From contig NC_088678.1 of assembly GCF_950023065.1 (NCBI RefSeq), positions 27,828,580-27,892,579 of the forward strand: a DNA stretch of 64,000 nucleotides, in the 5' to 3' direction. Positions 1 through 13,007 of this stretch are shown piece after piece (position 1 is the first letter of the stretch; each line of letters starts with the position of its first letter). The stretch is from Planococcus citri. Taxonomy: Eukaryota; Arthropoda; Insecta; Hemiptera; Pseudococcidae. The position numbers and the translations under genes are program-made. A model generated the notes under the pieces. The model made no database searches, was not told the DNA's origin, and worked only from the letters and a program-made list of their open reading frames with translations.

Positions 1-460
1 AATTCCAGATTTGGCCGACGGTAGTACTTATCGATTAGGTATCAAGCATAGACCCTTTGGCCAAAATTTCAGCTGCTGAAATTCATGTAGTGGGGAGAAA
101 CGGTTATTTTTCACATTCACAGATAACATAAATGAGAAAAAACAGTAAAAAATCCTGTTTTATGAACAGATGGCCGGATCCGGCTAATGATGGTATGAGT
201 CCATTTGGTATTCGGCACAGACTGTTCGACCAAAATTTGAGCCCCTGAAGTTCATTAGATGAGCTTAACTTACTGATTTTTCAAATTTTCAATGTCATTT
301 ATAAATCACCAGATGGACAAAAAATTCGATTTCTGATGATAATTTCTGATCCGGCTGGCGATAGTATTAGTCGATTAGGAATCAAGCATAGACCTTTCAG
401 CCAAAATTTCAGCTGTTGAAGTTCATGTGGTGTGGAGAAACGGTCATTTTTCGAATTTAC
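1..460. repeat. ~170-bp tandem repeat, about 2.7 copies, cut by the left edge
   Basis: Three diverged copies begin near 9, 174 and 349. The shared core reads roughly GGCCGACGGTAGTA / CGATTAGG / ATCAAGCATAGACC, followed by CCAAAATTTCAGCTG, GAAGTTCATG and GGAGAAACGGT. Copies 1 and 3 resemble each other more than copy 2. No coding potential is seen. The array probably continues to the left of the window. Confidence 0.8.
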
Positions 461-3400
461 AGAACAACTTTACCTGTGTACACGAAACTTCAAACGCTCG
501 TCAAAAATCGAAAAATCAACTTCAGCAGCTGAAAATTGGGGGATGGGGGGTTTTTTGAGGTCTTCTTTCCACCAGTTTAAGTTTCATTCAAATCGGAGAT
601 TATCGTGTGGGAGGGTTCCCTTGTAAGTCATTTTTGTGTATCTTAGACAGCTTTAAACTAATTCTTCTAAAACTGTATATTGAAACAGACGTATTTGAGA
701 TTTGATGATCCTCAATTTTTTTCCAATTTTTTTTGGCCACAATAATAGTCCTAAACTTTATACTCTCTAAATTTGAAAGTTCAAAAAAAATCACCAAGTC
801 ATTAGGTGTAAATTTTAGAAAAAACTCAAAAAAATATGTACTTTAATAAGTACGAGTACGTATATTCTTTTTGCAAATGTTTCGCAGAAATAATACTTTT
901 TACAGAATTTATGAGCATTGGCTTCTATTATATTATCATCTCGTCTTAAAAATTGTTTTTGAAAAGCAGTTAATCTTGGAATGCAATAATAATAATGTTT
1001 GTAGTTTCATAATAGAATCTAATAATACTCATACTTCAATCCTTGATTACCTATAAGTAAGTATAAATTATTACAGCAAATGAAAAATGAAACACTACAC
1101 AACCATATAAATCTTCCTATCGATAAAAAAAAGAGCAAAAAAACATATTCGACAATCATTTGGCATACACGCGGAAGCTGAAAAAAAAAGGGTAAAGGAA
1201 CACAACGCAGCTGGTACCTGTTGATGGAACCTATACAAGTATCAAGACGAAACGAGTGTAGAAGGGAGCTGTATATACAGACGAAAGAGATCGGTAAAGA
1301 AAAGAAAGAAAGCTCGACTGCACAAAAATATTCTATTCAATCAAGTTGGTAAAATGAATATCTGCAGAGAAAAAAAATACTTACCAGTTCGGGAGCATAT
1401 TGTAATTGTATTGTATACGCGAGAGAGTGTTTCGAATTTATACGTATACGAAAGACGAGTTACCCTGGCATGGTTTTCTTCCATATCGGAATAAAAATTT
1501 TCATCAGTTTTTCCACATGTACCGTGTACATATTTTTGAGTCCCGGCAGAGGAGCGGAGGAGTGGGAGGGACGGGGGAGTTGGTGAATTTTCCAACATTA
1601 TCGTATTTCTTTCGTCGACGACGCGTGAATAATTTTTTCTTCAATTCGACTTTCGAATAATTTCTGAAGCGAATAGAGAAACATATTATTCACAATTGAT
1701 TAAGCCAACGTAACATTTAAGCTTTAGTTTTCTTCACAGAGAGAGAAAGAGAACGAAAAACTCCAACTCGACTCGGCAACGGCAGCTTGTCAGAAACAGG
1801 CGCTAAACAATTTCGTATTATTAAAGTGATATCGCGTGTTTCGAAACAAACGAAAAAAATATATATAAGAAGAGAAAAAAAACGCGAAATGCAGGAAGTT
1901 GAGAAGAAGAGAAAAAAAACAATCCGGAGTTGAACGCTAAGGACGCAAATAGAGCAGCACAAAATAAGTGTAAGTAGCAATGGTCATTTTGAAAATCTAG
2001 ATAACTTTCCGCATGGGTGCAATTTTATTCGGTGCTGGATACGTAGCCGTAGTAAAATATGGAATTCTTTTGTTTCTCAAGAATTAAAATGCCAGCCTTG
2101 GTCTTATTCTTGGAGCGAATTTTCATTTTAACGGTACATTTGTACGATTAACTTTTTACTTGTAACGATATACTACTCTCGTAATATACAACTAAGGTAG
2201 GTAGCTCTCTAGCTATATAATATTGTAAAGGTATGGTACGTGAACGGAGTTATTTTATTATAGCCTTTTTTTCCTCCCTTAGAAGCCCAGATTGTGTACA
2301 GGGGTAGAGTCAAAGGGAGGGGACACTTTAAAACGATAAATCATTTTAACAATTTTTAATTTGAATGTTTCCGACCAGAAAACTGTCAACAATTATCGAT
2401 ACGCTCGATCGATTTGACTCGTCAGAGCGTGAAATTTATAACTAAATGACACATTGTTAACGAGATAATTCTGTCATCGATTCTCACCCTGCGTATACAT
2501 TTTTTCCATTATTTACGTATACTTAATTATTCGCTGGAACACGTGACGTGAATCAGATTTCGAAACAAAAAACTAGAGGGGAAAAAAACACAGAGGCAGC
2601 AAGAACATTCGCAAACGAGCTTATCGTACAGATAACTTTGTTACCGGATACTTCAACTTTTTAACATTTACCATGCTGAATTTATAATTGAAATAAAGAT
2701 GGCGCGATGCTTAATTCAACATTGGTGAAATTCTATCTCTATAAACCGAATAGTTTTTACAGATTTGTGTCACATCATCGTCTAGAAAGCTTTTCCATTG
2801 CACGACGAGTTCTTCTCGCAGATTTTCTCTACACGCACATATCGTGATTATTGCTTTTTAATGGCGGCCAAAATTGCAAAAATAGCATATTTGTGGCTCT
2901 CGCTAGACGAGAATATTGTTTCGTTATTTCGCATTCTGTAAGAGTATAATATCTCTCGGTAGAATATTCTTATCCATTTGCATATTTCGCATTTTTTACG
3001 CCATTCGTAGCGATTTCCTACGACGCATATTTCCAAATCGCACAAAGATTTTTTTCATCTTTATTTTCGTCGAATTAAGATATGAAAAAAATTTTCCCCT
3101 TGTGGACCTTTTTTTCTTCTTCATATTTTTCTCCCTTATCGGTGCGTTCCAATCTAATGAATTTTTTCTCGACTCGAGGAGTCAGCCCACAGAAGAAAGA
3201 AACCAAAATAATGAAATCTTTTATTATGTAAAACGCTGATAATTTTAGCCTCGAAGCGATCATATCAGCGTCAAAAAAGTTCTTCTGTTCTGAGATTATT
3301 ATATTTTTTTGTAAATGATACGGTGATCGAGAAAAGGTAGGGTACTATAGGCAATATTGTATAGGTACCGACTGTTTCGATGATTTTAGTAAGTAGGCGT

Positions 3401-3500
3401 ACGGTTTAGCATTAATGGAAGGTGTTTTGCATAATCGCAGATTTGCAAGGGTATTGTTTTACCAGTTAGATTATGGTGGTCAGTCAGCGGATGGAAAATT
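461..3500. other. Intergenic stretch without recognisable gene
   Basis: Open frames are short and have no recognisable domain or splice-linked partner. 1,080-2,030 is purine-rich and contains more CpG than its surroundings, which could mean an untranslated first exon or promoter, but nothing in the sequence proves this. Confidence 0.4.
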
Positions 3501-3659
3501 TGTTACTTTTCACCATCGTCGGCTGGGTTTTGAAAGAAAAACAAGAGTAGAATAGATGACCTTTCGTGTTATTTTAGTTGCTTTAATGAATTTATCATGA
3601 CTCGTGAGAGGAAGCGGGTGAAGGAGTGGCGTTCGAGAATTAATTTGCCACACTCCAGA

Positions 3660-4130
3660 AAATTCCATAGATAGGTAGGTAAGTGGTATAGATGCAACTC
3701 GCAGAAAGCTAATGAAAATTTGAATCTTCAATGGAAATTTCAGTTTTCCAAGAAACGCCATAAAACCTGTTGAAATTTTCATTGGAGGCTCCAAAACGAC
3801 TTGAAATCCACCTGCAGTTGACTTCGTAGCGTATTGAAATTAGTTTGCAGAATGAATTTCAGCTTTCCAACTCCATTTGATGAAATTTTGTGGGAATTTT
3901 AAGTTTCAAAAATCTGCTGGACGCTCCAAAACTCCTCAAAACTGTATGAAACAGTTTCCAATCAATTTGGCAGGTTGAAAATAGCATATATCCCAAATTT
4001 CAGCTTTCTAGGTCAATTTGGTAAAATTTTGATTTTTTCCCTCATTTTTGGCCTAAAGATTTTCAAAAATTTACCAAAAATCGAAAAAGGCACTTTAGCA
4101 GAAATTTTGACAGGTGATGAATTTTTGCCA
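3660..4130. repeat. Degenerate tandem repeat with TTTCAGCTTTCC / GCTCCAAAAC words
   Basis: Copies start around 3,739, 3,857 and 4,000, each with TTTCAG(C/T)TTTC followed by a variant of TTGATGAAATTTTG. The first two also carry GGACGCTCCAAAAC or GGAGGCTCCAAAAC. The copies are too diverged for a clean period. No gene is seen here. Confidence 0.45.
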
Positions 4131-4930
4131 CCTCTTTCGATCTACCTTCGTACGTTTTAAGAAATTTTGTGCAAATCCTAGGTTGGAACGCAAAATCTGC
4201 GATTTCGGCTGACTTGTCAATCAAAATGGCCACCATTTTGTAAGTAGGGCCACTTCTTTTTTCTTTTTTTGAGGACAAGGGCTGGGGTATAAATGTTCCT
4301 CAGGACTCTCCTTTAAAGAAAAAAACTGTTCCGGAGGATCTTCGGGGGAGGGGTGCAGCAGATCCTTATACGCCGCCCCCCCCACTATATAAAATTACAG
4401 GAGTTTTAGGGTTCAGAATTATAGCAGTAATAGAAATCCAGATTTTTAATCAGAAATCATTCAAGGGGATTATACATAAGTATGAATGGTTCGAAAACTT
4501 CTGATTTGAGATAACGAATGCCTGATGCCCCAAAAAATTGACTGGTGGTCAAAATAATGAGTTGTATTGCGTATAGACCCAAGATCATGGCTCTTTTCTC
4601 TCTAATTAGACAAGAAAAAAATTTTATCCGCGTTTTCTATCAAGAAAATTATAAGCATTTTGACATTGCAGAAAAAAAATTGAAATTTTTTTACAGTAAT
4701 TTTGTATTTACTTGCAATCACTACAGTTTTTTGGTATGCTCTTCCAAATAAGAAGGGCCATTTTTGAGAATTTTATAAGAATTTTCAATCCGTTCTTTCA
4801 TATTTGTATATCAATTGCAAGTGTTTGATAAAAAAATGATATTAAATAAAATTTTAGTATTGAAGTAACATAAAATTTCAGTATTCAGTTCAGCATTCAG
4901 TTCAGTTCAGTGTTAAGGTCAGTTCACGTT

Positions 4931-5175
4931 ACTGATTTAAATAGTGTGTGTTTCAAACACAGGTTCTAACTTGAGTCTGAATACAACCACTGTTTGAAGC
5001 AAGTGTCTGTTTCAAACACTGGTCCTAACTTGGGTCTGAACACACCCACTGATTGAAACAGTGTTTGTTTCAAACACTGGTCCTAAATTGGGTCTGAAAA
5101 CGTCCACTGATTTAAACAGTGTCTGGCCAAACCACAAGTACTCACTTGGGTCTGAACACACCCACTGATTTGATC
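4931..5175. repeat. 57-60-bp tandem repeat (CACTGATT...AAACAGTGT...CAAACACTGG)
   Basis: About four units start near 4,931, 4,988, 5,048 and 5,106, with a partial one at 5,163. Each contains CACTGATT, AAACAGTG, GTTTCAAACACTGG and TTGGGTCTGAA. The AAACAGTGTCTG and CAAACACTGG words recur in the much larger array at 35.9-37.1 kb, so the two loci share a repeat family. The array stops just before the upstream LTR of the neighbouring retroelement remnant. Confidence 0.75.
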
Positions 5176-5190
5176 AGGAGTAAAAGCATG

Positions 5191-5274
5191 TGTAGTGTAT
5201 AGAGAATTGTGGTAGATCTAAGTTGGTATCACTGTTCAACATGGCAGTATTTATGTGCGGATGATGTTATTACA
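5191..5274 (+). repeat. Short 5' LTR of a decayed retrotransposon
   Basis: It begins TGTAGTGTATAGAGAATTG and ends GTTATTACA, so it has TG...CA termini. It matches 7,245-7,362 in direct orientation but lacks about 34 internal bases after CATGGCAG. The flanking bases (GCAT and GCAC) are only weakly similar, so no clear target-site duplication survives. Confidence 0.65.
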
Positions 5275-7160
5275 TTTGGAGACGAGGAAAATGTTTTAAA
5301 TATTTCTTTTTTACAAAAAAAATTGCGTTCATAAACAAGACACCAGACAACGGCTCCTAGATGCAAAAATAAGCAGCCAAAGACACCCACATATGAAGAG
5401 ATGCCTTTTGCTGGCTTCATTCCACCACATTTTCAGACAAATACCTTTACTACACAAAACGAATTTCAAATTTTCGTTTCGCAGAATTCTCTCTGCAATC
5501 TGAAGAATGGCGTTATTATAAACAATGGTTTGACTAGAAATTAATCTACAAGGACTAGATGACGAAATTGATGCGAAGTGCATTTTACTACAGTGGTTGC
5601 CGCTTAATGTGGTCAGGTTGGGACGGAGTGGTTGCTATTCTATTAACCGAACTATTACAATAAACAAAAAATTTTAAAAAGACGATTTATTAAACTTGCA
5701 TGCTGTACATTTAATAATGGTACCTAAAAATGTATAAAAAGGTGGCAAATTTTGGGTGAAAAACAAGAATAACAATTTTTAGCAAAAAACAGAACTTTAT
5801 TTGCAAAAAAATGGTACTTTTCGCCAATTTCTGAAAAATATGCGAGGCTTTTGATCATTTTTGGAAAAAAGTGAAAATCCTTAGCAATACTATTGGGAGA
5901 ATTTATTCAAAAATCAAAATTGTCGCAATTAAGGGAATTATTGGCAAAGAAATGACACTTTTTCGTAAGTTTTTTTGAAAAATGAGATTTTTTGCATTTT
6001 TTTAGGTAAAAGAACGACACTTTTTTTTGCGACTTTTGGCGATGAAAATCATTCAACCTACTGGTAAAAACTCTCTAGATTAAAATTCACCTCACACTCT
6101 GATAATGCAAGCCTTTTGAACAATTTTACCAAAAAGCAAGACTTTTTTGCAATTTTTGTTGAAAATGTGAGATTTCTAAAAATTAATTGGTTAAAAAACG
6201 ATATTTTTTGTTTGTTTGGTTCTTTTGTCGACAAAAAATATGCCCCTATTTCATTGATTTTTGAAAAATTTCCCTTTCCATTAACCGACTTTATTCACCT
6301 TCAATTACCACATAAAGCAAAATTCTTTCAATGTAAAAAGACACAACCGTTCCATCCCAACAACTTTCCATTCTATTAAGCAAATTATTCTAATAACCAC
6401 AATGATAATAAGCGGCAACCACTGTATTGCAAAAAGCATTGGCCCAGATCAATACAAAATGGTAAGCAATCATTTTGATCCAAATCTAACAACAGAGCCC
6501 ACTTATGACTTGATTGTGCTATTTCTTGACTCTTACTACTACCCTATAACTAACTATCTGTCAGAGTGAGTAAAATTCTGCCAAACCACTAGAAAAAATA
6601 CGCAAAATATCTCTCAATTTGTTGAAAACCTACGTTCCAAAGCAGTGCCACGTAAATTCTGAATGACATTGGATGAAAGGTTGCAAGATCAATTCCTGGT
6701 GGGCATATAAAGAACTTGTCAATGCTCGAAAAAATCGTTGCTGAACATCCAGATGAACATGCTGCATTAAATGATGATGTAAAATAGCCTATCTGCTCAA
6801 GTCAGCTCATTCTACAACACTCATCGATCATCACATCATCAGCTGAAACAAAAACATCACATCTACAGAAAGTACACCCCTCCACACAGAACGACTCGGT
6901 GATAATAATTGATGCTTCAAAATACTGTAGTCATTGTGGTTGTGAACGTCACAAATTCAATGTAAGATGCCCAGCTGCCCGAAACACATGTCAAAGCTGT
7001 GGCAAAAATGGTCATTATCAGCAATGCTGCCTGAGCTCAGGCAAAGTTAAACTCGAAAACTTCAGATTAAAACATTCCAGTACAGAACCAACTACATATG
7101 TACCTAGTACCTACATCGATAAATGCGTTACCTGTGGCAGAGGATAGTGACGATGACAAC
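5275..7160 (+). pseudogene. Ty3/Gypsy-type gag remnant with CCHC zinc knuckles, interrupted by a MITE
   Basis: Gag-like coding sequence survives in pieces between two short LTRs. The best part is 6,899-7,147, which encodes two tandem zinc knuckles: an imperfect C-x2-C-x4-H-x5-C motif and a second standard C-x2-C-x4-H-x4-C motif. This pairing is typical of the nucleocapsid end of insect Ty3/Gypsy gag, where it would bind RNA. Upstream, 6,430-6,880 has gag-like phrases in shifting frames with stops and frameshifts. A segment near 5,380-5,590 is split from the rest by the MITE at 5,591-6,424. No protease, reverse transcriptase or integrase is visible before the right LTR. The element is therefore dead and internally deleted. 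Assignment to Ty3/Gypsy rather than another LTR group rests on the knuckles and general gag resemblance. Confidence 0.65.
5591..6424. mobile_element. pogo/Tigger-like MITE with TA target duplication
   Basis: Ends are inverted: CAGTGGTTGCCGCTTA at the left and its complement at the right, with TA immediately outside both ends (5,589-5,590 and 6,425-6,426). The 834-bp interior is AT-rich with no transposase. TA duplication and a CAGTG terminus fit the pogo/Tigger branch of Tc1/mariner elements. It sits inside the gag remnant, so it inserted later than that retroelement. A related but different copy lies at 26,209-26,731. Confidence 0.75.
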
Positions 7161-7244
7161 ATGGAGTATGCTACACTTTATTAAGCCAACGCAGCTGTGA
7201 CCAGTTTTTTTAATCGTTTTTTTTTAAAATATTAATATAGGATA

Positions 7245-7362
7245 TGTAGCGTATAGAGAATTGTGGTAGATCTAAGTTGGTATAACTGTTCAACATGGCA
7301 GCTATGATCAAAACTCTAGCGACGTGATATGTACTTATTTATGTGCGGACAATGTTATTACA
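7245..7362 (+). repeat. Short 3' LTR of the decayed retrotransposon
   Basis: Begins TGTAGCGTATAGAGAATTG and ends GTTATTACAGCA. It is a direct repeat of 5,191-5,274 with about 34 extra internal bases, so this is the more complete copy. It lies about 100 bp after the zinc-knuckle frame. Confidence 0.65.
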
Positions 7363-7784
7363 GCACAAAAAAAAAGATTGAAATCATTCAAAGTTGCCGA
7401 AAACTTATTGATGAAATTCAAGAAAAGTTTGTCTCAAAATTTCATCATTTTTTGGCAATTTTGTAACTTATTTCATGTCATTTGTAAGAGAAGTTTCAAT
7501 CAATTTTTGCTGAGTTGTGCCATTTTTTTTTTTTTTTTTTTTTAATAATGATTTTGATGTGTTTTACATACTTTTATGCCACTTAAAAACGTTTTTTAGA
7601 TGTTGGGTATAAACTTTGAAAAATTTTGATGAATTTAATTATTTTTTGGAAGTTTTGAATGATTTTAAATGAAATCTAAGTATGATATAATCTTGCAGTC
7701 GCACAAAATTTCGGCAATGATAAGACCATTGATTGAGATGTTTGAGATGTTTATAAGAAAATGAATGAGCTGAGAGGTGCTCTA

Positions 7785-7816
<32 letters not shown>

Positions 7817-10379
7817 ACGCCATTTAGGAAGAGCATGCAAGCGAGATAAAGTAGGTAAATGAAATCGAAAATTTTGTAGCTAATTGTAAGGCTAAAAATC
7901 ATAAAAATCACAGCTGTTTTTTTTTTTTTTTTTTAAATATTACCCTCAATCATTTCTGCGAAAATCTCGCACCATAAAACCTGAAAATTAACCAGTTTCA
8001 CCCCCTTTTTTCCAATATTTTCCTTCGTATCCAAAACTTTTCTATTTATTTTGTAAAAAATACACAACTTCCCATTTGAATGAGTGTTTTGAGAGAAAAA
8101 TACGTGGAGTTTTAAATGATACGAAAAAAATCGGAAGTAAATCTTAACCGAGAAGAATCCAACCATAATACACCCAGCTCTCCATCTAAAAAGCTACCAC
8201 CGAATCATCCAAATTCCAACAAAGAGCTTCTCACGTTAAATTCCTTCTCTCCTCCACCTATCTCTTTCTTCACTAATTGCTTATTAATAAAACTCGACTA
8301 CCCGGCACTTAAACTTTCATCTCAAACTAAACACCTTATATAGACTGTACAAGAAATGCCAAAAAAAAGGGGCCAGGGAAAAGAAACACGTAATTGTCTC
8401 ACTTGACATAATTCCAAAGGAGGGAGAGGGTTGAAAAACTTGGCGAGAATTCAAGGTACACAGCACGTCGTCGTCGTCTTCGTCGTCATCGTGCAAAATC
8501 GTATACCTACGATGAAGGGAACGTGCGAGGGAAATAACGGTTGCTTCGCTGATTTAATGACGTTCGCCGTACAACGTAAAAATTGAAATTTTTTCAAAAT
8601 TATAAAAAAAAGCTCAGGATGTTTTCTACTTTAAATAACAAATTTCCCTGCGGCTTAAAGATTATCAATTCAGTGCATTCACTTCATTGTTTCCTCTTTA
8701 TACTCGTATTTCTCTCTTTGAGTAAGATTCTTTTTTATCTTTCAGTGTTTTGTCATTTATTAAAAGCGGTTTGATTTCCTATTCTGACATACATCGCGTT
8801 TTTTTCCACCGCTGCTGCTTTTCCTCATTCGCAAAATCTTTATTTCGCTTGACAACATGGCCGCGGGAGTTTGTCATTTGACTATTGAAAATTTTCATTT
8901 AGGTTTTTTTTTTTTTGTTCAACGTACCTAGAAGATGAAACGATATAGTCGAGATTTATATTACCTTAATCAAAGCTCGATACTACCTACTTGTATTTTT
9001 TTTACTGGGTGGTTTTGCGGTTTCGGCTTGACAGTTCTTTATAAGAGTATTTACTTCGGAAGCCTCCCCCTCCCCCCTCTCTCCCATAATAACACTTTAT
9101 CATCATCGTGTTGATGTCAAAACACCACCATAGAGCGTTGCTCGTGCTGTCGTGGGTATATATAGGTAATTTGATATTTTAACTTTGAAAGAAAGATTCC
9201 ATTTTATGTAAATCCGTTCACGTAAAGACGTTATTACAATGTCAACACCATCAAAATATAACCAACATCTAGATAAATATTAACATAATGATCGATGTAT
9301 TAAAATTTTTTATTCTTAGTTACACCGTACAAAGCTTTTAAATGGCTGTTCTATTTGAAATTAACGATATTCGCCTCGCTTCAAACTTAACACCAGAGTT
9401 TCCTTTTAAAGATACGTACATCATATTATCAAGAGAGCTTCCAGCTATTATAGATAGCGTTAACTACGTCACACATTTGCTCTTTCATAAGGTTAATTAA
9501 TTTAGTACGTGGTTCGAAGGTGTTTTTTTCTCTCAACCCTTCGAGCTATAGTACGATAAGAAATATGAAACGCATTTTGAGTATGTGACATGCGGAAATT
9601 CTCATCATATAAGTGTGTACAGTTTGTTATACATAATACTTGTAGCTCCTACATATCAAGGTTATGCAATTTACCTACGTGTATTCCAGGAATTTTACCT
9701 ACTAACCGAATAAAATTCATGCGAGCGTGAAAAAAGCCCAGGTATTCGATTCTATGAGAATAACAACATTTTGAAAATATACGAGGATTATGTAAGGGTG
9801 TAGGCAGATGCCTGGGGACGTAGAGCAATTAAATCTTGGCATTTGTAGATGACGTTTTTGTTCACACAATCTATTTAATGGATAATGGTCAAAGAAAATT
9901 ACTCAAAAAAATGAATGTTTTTCGATGCATTACCTACACTTCCTATACCTACCTAAATACAGAAATAAAATGAATTATATTTTTCAAAAAAAAATTAAGG
10001 AGGGGGGAGGTTAGTGGAGGAGGAGGAGGAGGAGGGGTAGAAGGGAGTCTAATCTCGTAAGTGAGGTCATTTTCATTCCTCTTGTTTTTAAAAACAAAAC
10101 ATTTGGTGATGAAATGAATCATTTACTCAAAAGAGAACCTCACAAGTGTGGTGTGCGGTTACAATTCGAGTAGATTTTTTTTCAAAAGTAAGAGGACCTC
10201 TAGAGTAATCCACCAAAAAATTTATAGCTACCCAATCACAAAACTATGAGCCCCGCAGGGGTTCAAAGGTCTAAAAATGTAGATTTTCGGTCAATTCCAC
10301 GAGTAGGTAATAAAATGAAAACATGTGCCTTAAACAGTAAAATAGTGATTCTCAGAAACATATCGAACGTCAAAAATTT
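7363..10379. other. Gene-free stretch with simple repeats
   Basis: It holds a T run at about 7,526-7,543, a (TAAG)n microsatellite at about 7,786-7,814, a second T run near 7,917-7,934, a (GTC)n-like patch near 8,468-8,490 and a (GGA)n patch at about 10,014-10,034. Short open frames have no recognisable domains. Confidence 0.6.
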
Positions 10380-12560
10380 ATAGTTTGTGCGCGGCTTCAA
10401 GTCTGTGCATCCAAAAGCGTATTTCTATAGGGGCCAAAATTTTCAAAGAATTGTCTGAAAATGGTCGAAAAATGCGATTGGGAAGCTGCAACATTGGGAA
10501 TCGCGTTTTCTAGTCATAAGTAAAGTTTTCTAGAATTTGGACACAATTTCGAATCTGTGCATCCGAATTGATATTTTTGAGGCCCCAAAATTTTCAAAAA
10601 ATTGTCCAAAAATGACCGAAAAATGCAATTAGAGAGCTGCAACTTTGGGAATCGAATTTTCTAGTTTAAGTAAAGTTTTCTAGAATTTGGACAAAATTTC
10701 AAATCTGCGCATTCGAAGAAAAATTTTTGAGGTCCCAAAATTTTCAAAAAATTGCCTAAAAATGGCCCAAAAAATACGATTGGCCTGCTGTAATTTTAAG
10801 AATCGTATTTTCTAGTGTCAAGTCGAGTTTCCTGAATTTTGGCACAATTTTGAATCTTCGCATCATTTGTGAGGTCCCAAAATATTCAAAAAATCCCCCA
10901 AAAAATGGTCGAAAAATGCAATTAAGGAGCTGCAACTTTGGGAATCGTATTTTCTAGTTGTAAGTAACGTTTTCTAGAATTTGGGCACAATTTCGATTCT
11001 GAGGCCCCAAAATTTTCAAAAAATTGTCTAAAAATGGTCGGAAAATGCAATTGGGAAGCTGCAACTTTGGGAATCGAATTTTCTAGTTTAAGTAAAGTTT
11101 TCTAGAATTTGGACAAAATTTCAAATCTACGCATTCGAATAAACGTTTTTGAGGTCCCAAAATTTTCAAAAAATTGCCTAAAAATGGCCCAAAAAAATAC
11201 GATTGGCCTGCTGTAATTTTAAGAATCGTATTTTCTAGTGTCAAGTCGAGTTTCCTGAATTTTGGCACAATTTTGAATCTTCGCATCATTTGTGAGGTCC
11301 CAAAATATTCAAAAAATCCCCCAAAAAATGGTCGAAAAATGCAATTAAGGAGCTGCAACTTTGGGAATCGTATTTTCTAGTTGTAAGTAACGTTTTCTAG
11401 AATTTGGGCACAATTTCGATTCTGAGACCCCAAAATTTTCAAAAAATTGTCTAAAAATGGTCGGAAAATGCAATTGGGAAGCTGCAACTTTGGGAATCGA
11501 ATTTTCTAGTTTTAAGTAAAGTTTTCTAGAATTTGGACAAAATTTCAAATCTACGCATTCGAATAAACGTTTTTGAGGTCCCAAAATTTTAAAAAAATCC
11601 CCCAAAAATGCCTAAAAAATACGTTTGGGCTGCTGTAATTTTGGGAATCATATTTTCTAGTGTCAATTCGAGTTTCCTGAAATGTGAGCACAATTTCGAA
11701 TCTGCGCATCGGAATGGGTATTTTTGAGGCCCCAACATTTTCAAGAAATTGCCTAAACATGGCCGAAAAATACGATTGGGCTACTATAATTTTGGGAATC
11801 GTATTTTCTATAGTCAAGTCGAGTTTTCTGGAGTTTGGGCACAATTTTAAATCTGCGCATCGGAATGAGTAATTTTGGGGCCCCAAAATTTTTAAAAATA
11901 AATTGCTCAAAAATGGTCGAAAAGTACGATTGGGCTGCTGTAATTTTGGGAATCATATTTTCTAGTGTCAATTCGAGTTTCCTGAAATGTGAGCACAATT
12001 TCGAATCTGCGCATCGGAATGGGTATTTTTGAGGCCCCAAAATTTTCAAAAAATTGCCCAAAAATAGTCGAAAAATGCGATTGGGGAGCTGCAACTCTGG
12101 GGATCGTATTCTCTTGTTATAATTAAAGTTGTCTGGAATTTGGGGACAATTTCAAATGTGCGGATCCGAATAAGTATTTTTGAGGCCCCAAAATTTTCAA
12201 AAAATTGTCCAAAAATAATCGAAAAATATAATTAGGCTGCTGTAATTTTGAAAATTGTCTATTCTACTGTCAAGCCGAGTTTTCAGGAATTTGAGCACAA
12301 TTTCGAATCTGCGCATCCAAATAATTATTTTTGAGACCCCCAAATTTTCAAAAAATTGCCCAAAAATGGTCGAAAAATGCGATTAGGGAGCTGAAACATT
12401 GGGAATGATATTCTCTAGTCATAACTGTCATAAGTAAAGTTTTCTAAAATTTGGGCACAATTTTGAATTTGCGCATCCGAATAGATATTTTTGAGGCCTC
12501 AAAATTTTCAAAAAATTGCCCAAAAATGGTCGAAAAATACGTTTGGACTGCTATAATCAA
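10380..12560. repeat. ~150-bp tandem array with ~422-bp higher-order unit
   Basis: About fourteen diverged units share the order: TTTTCTAGAATTTGG, CACAATTTCGAATCTGCGCAT, TTTTTGAGGCCCCAAAATTT, CAAAAATGGTCGAAAAATGC, GCTGCAACTTTGGGAATCG. Unit types alternate between 'GCTGCAACTTTGGG' and 'GCTGTAATTTTAAG'. The anchor CTAGTTTAAGTAAAG (or CTAGTTTTAAGTAAAG) recurs at 10,661, 11,083 and 11,506, giving a 422-423-bp super-repeat. Open frames on both strands here are by-products of the repeat. Confidence 0.9.
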
Positions 12561-13007
12561 TCTTTAGATTATTTTTTGAACTGTAACACAGAAAAATCGG
12601 AAATTAATTCCACAGCCAGGCCCAATTTTAAGCTTTGAATTCCATTTCCCCATTTTTTGGGTGTTTTCAAAATTTTAAATTTGGCCAAACTGGAACTTTT
12701 GAGGAGTAGTTTTCAGCTTTGGGCCTTTCAATATTGCGTATAAGGGGTGCTCATCAATTTGAGTATTGAAACAACGCAGTTTCATGGCTGTCTATTCTAA
12801 ATTGATGTGGCGGATTCTGCGCCAGGAATATTTTGAATATTTCTCTATAAAATGTGCTAATTAAAAAAAACTGACATTATTTGCGATGGTCATTCTGGAA
12901 AAACAGCAGAGTCTTATTTTGTAGCAGGTGATTGTTTCATAGATTTCAATCTGCAAGAACAGATTTTGTAAATTTTCGCTTAGATGAATCCAAGGGATTC
13001 GAAAGAA
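12561..13007. other. Gene-free stretch with a dispersed-repeat fragment
   Basis: Around 12,815-12,840 the words GGATTCTGCGCCAGGAATATTTT resemble the TTTCTG(C/T)GCCAGGAG sequences at about 22,609 and, inverted, 25,650. This suggests a dispersed repeat family. Nothing else was recognised. Confidence 0.4.

Noticed and set aside
11083..12094. Several overlapping ~90-120-codon frames on both strands
   Set aside because: They follow the periodicity of the ~150-bp tandem array and contain no domain.
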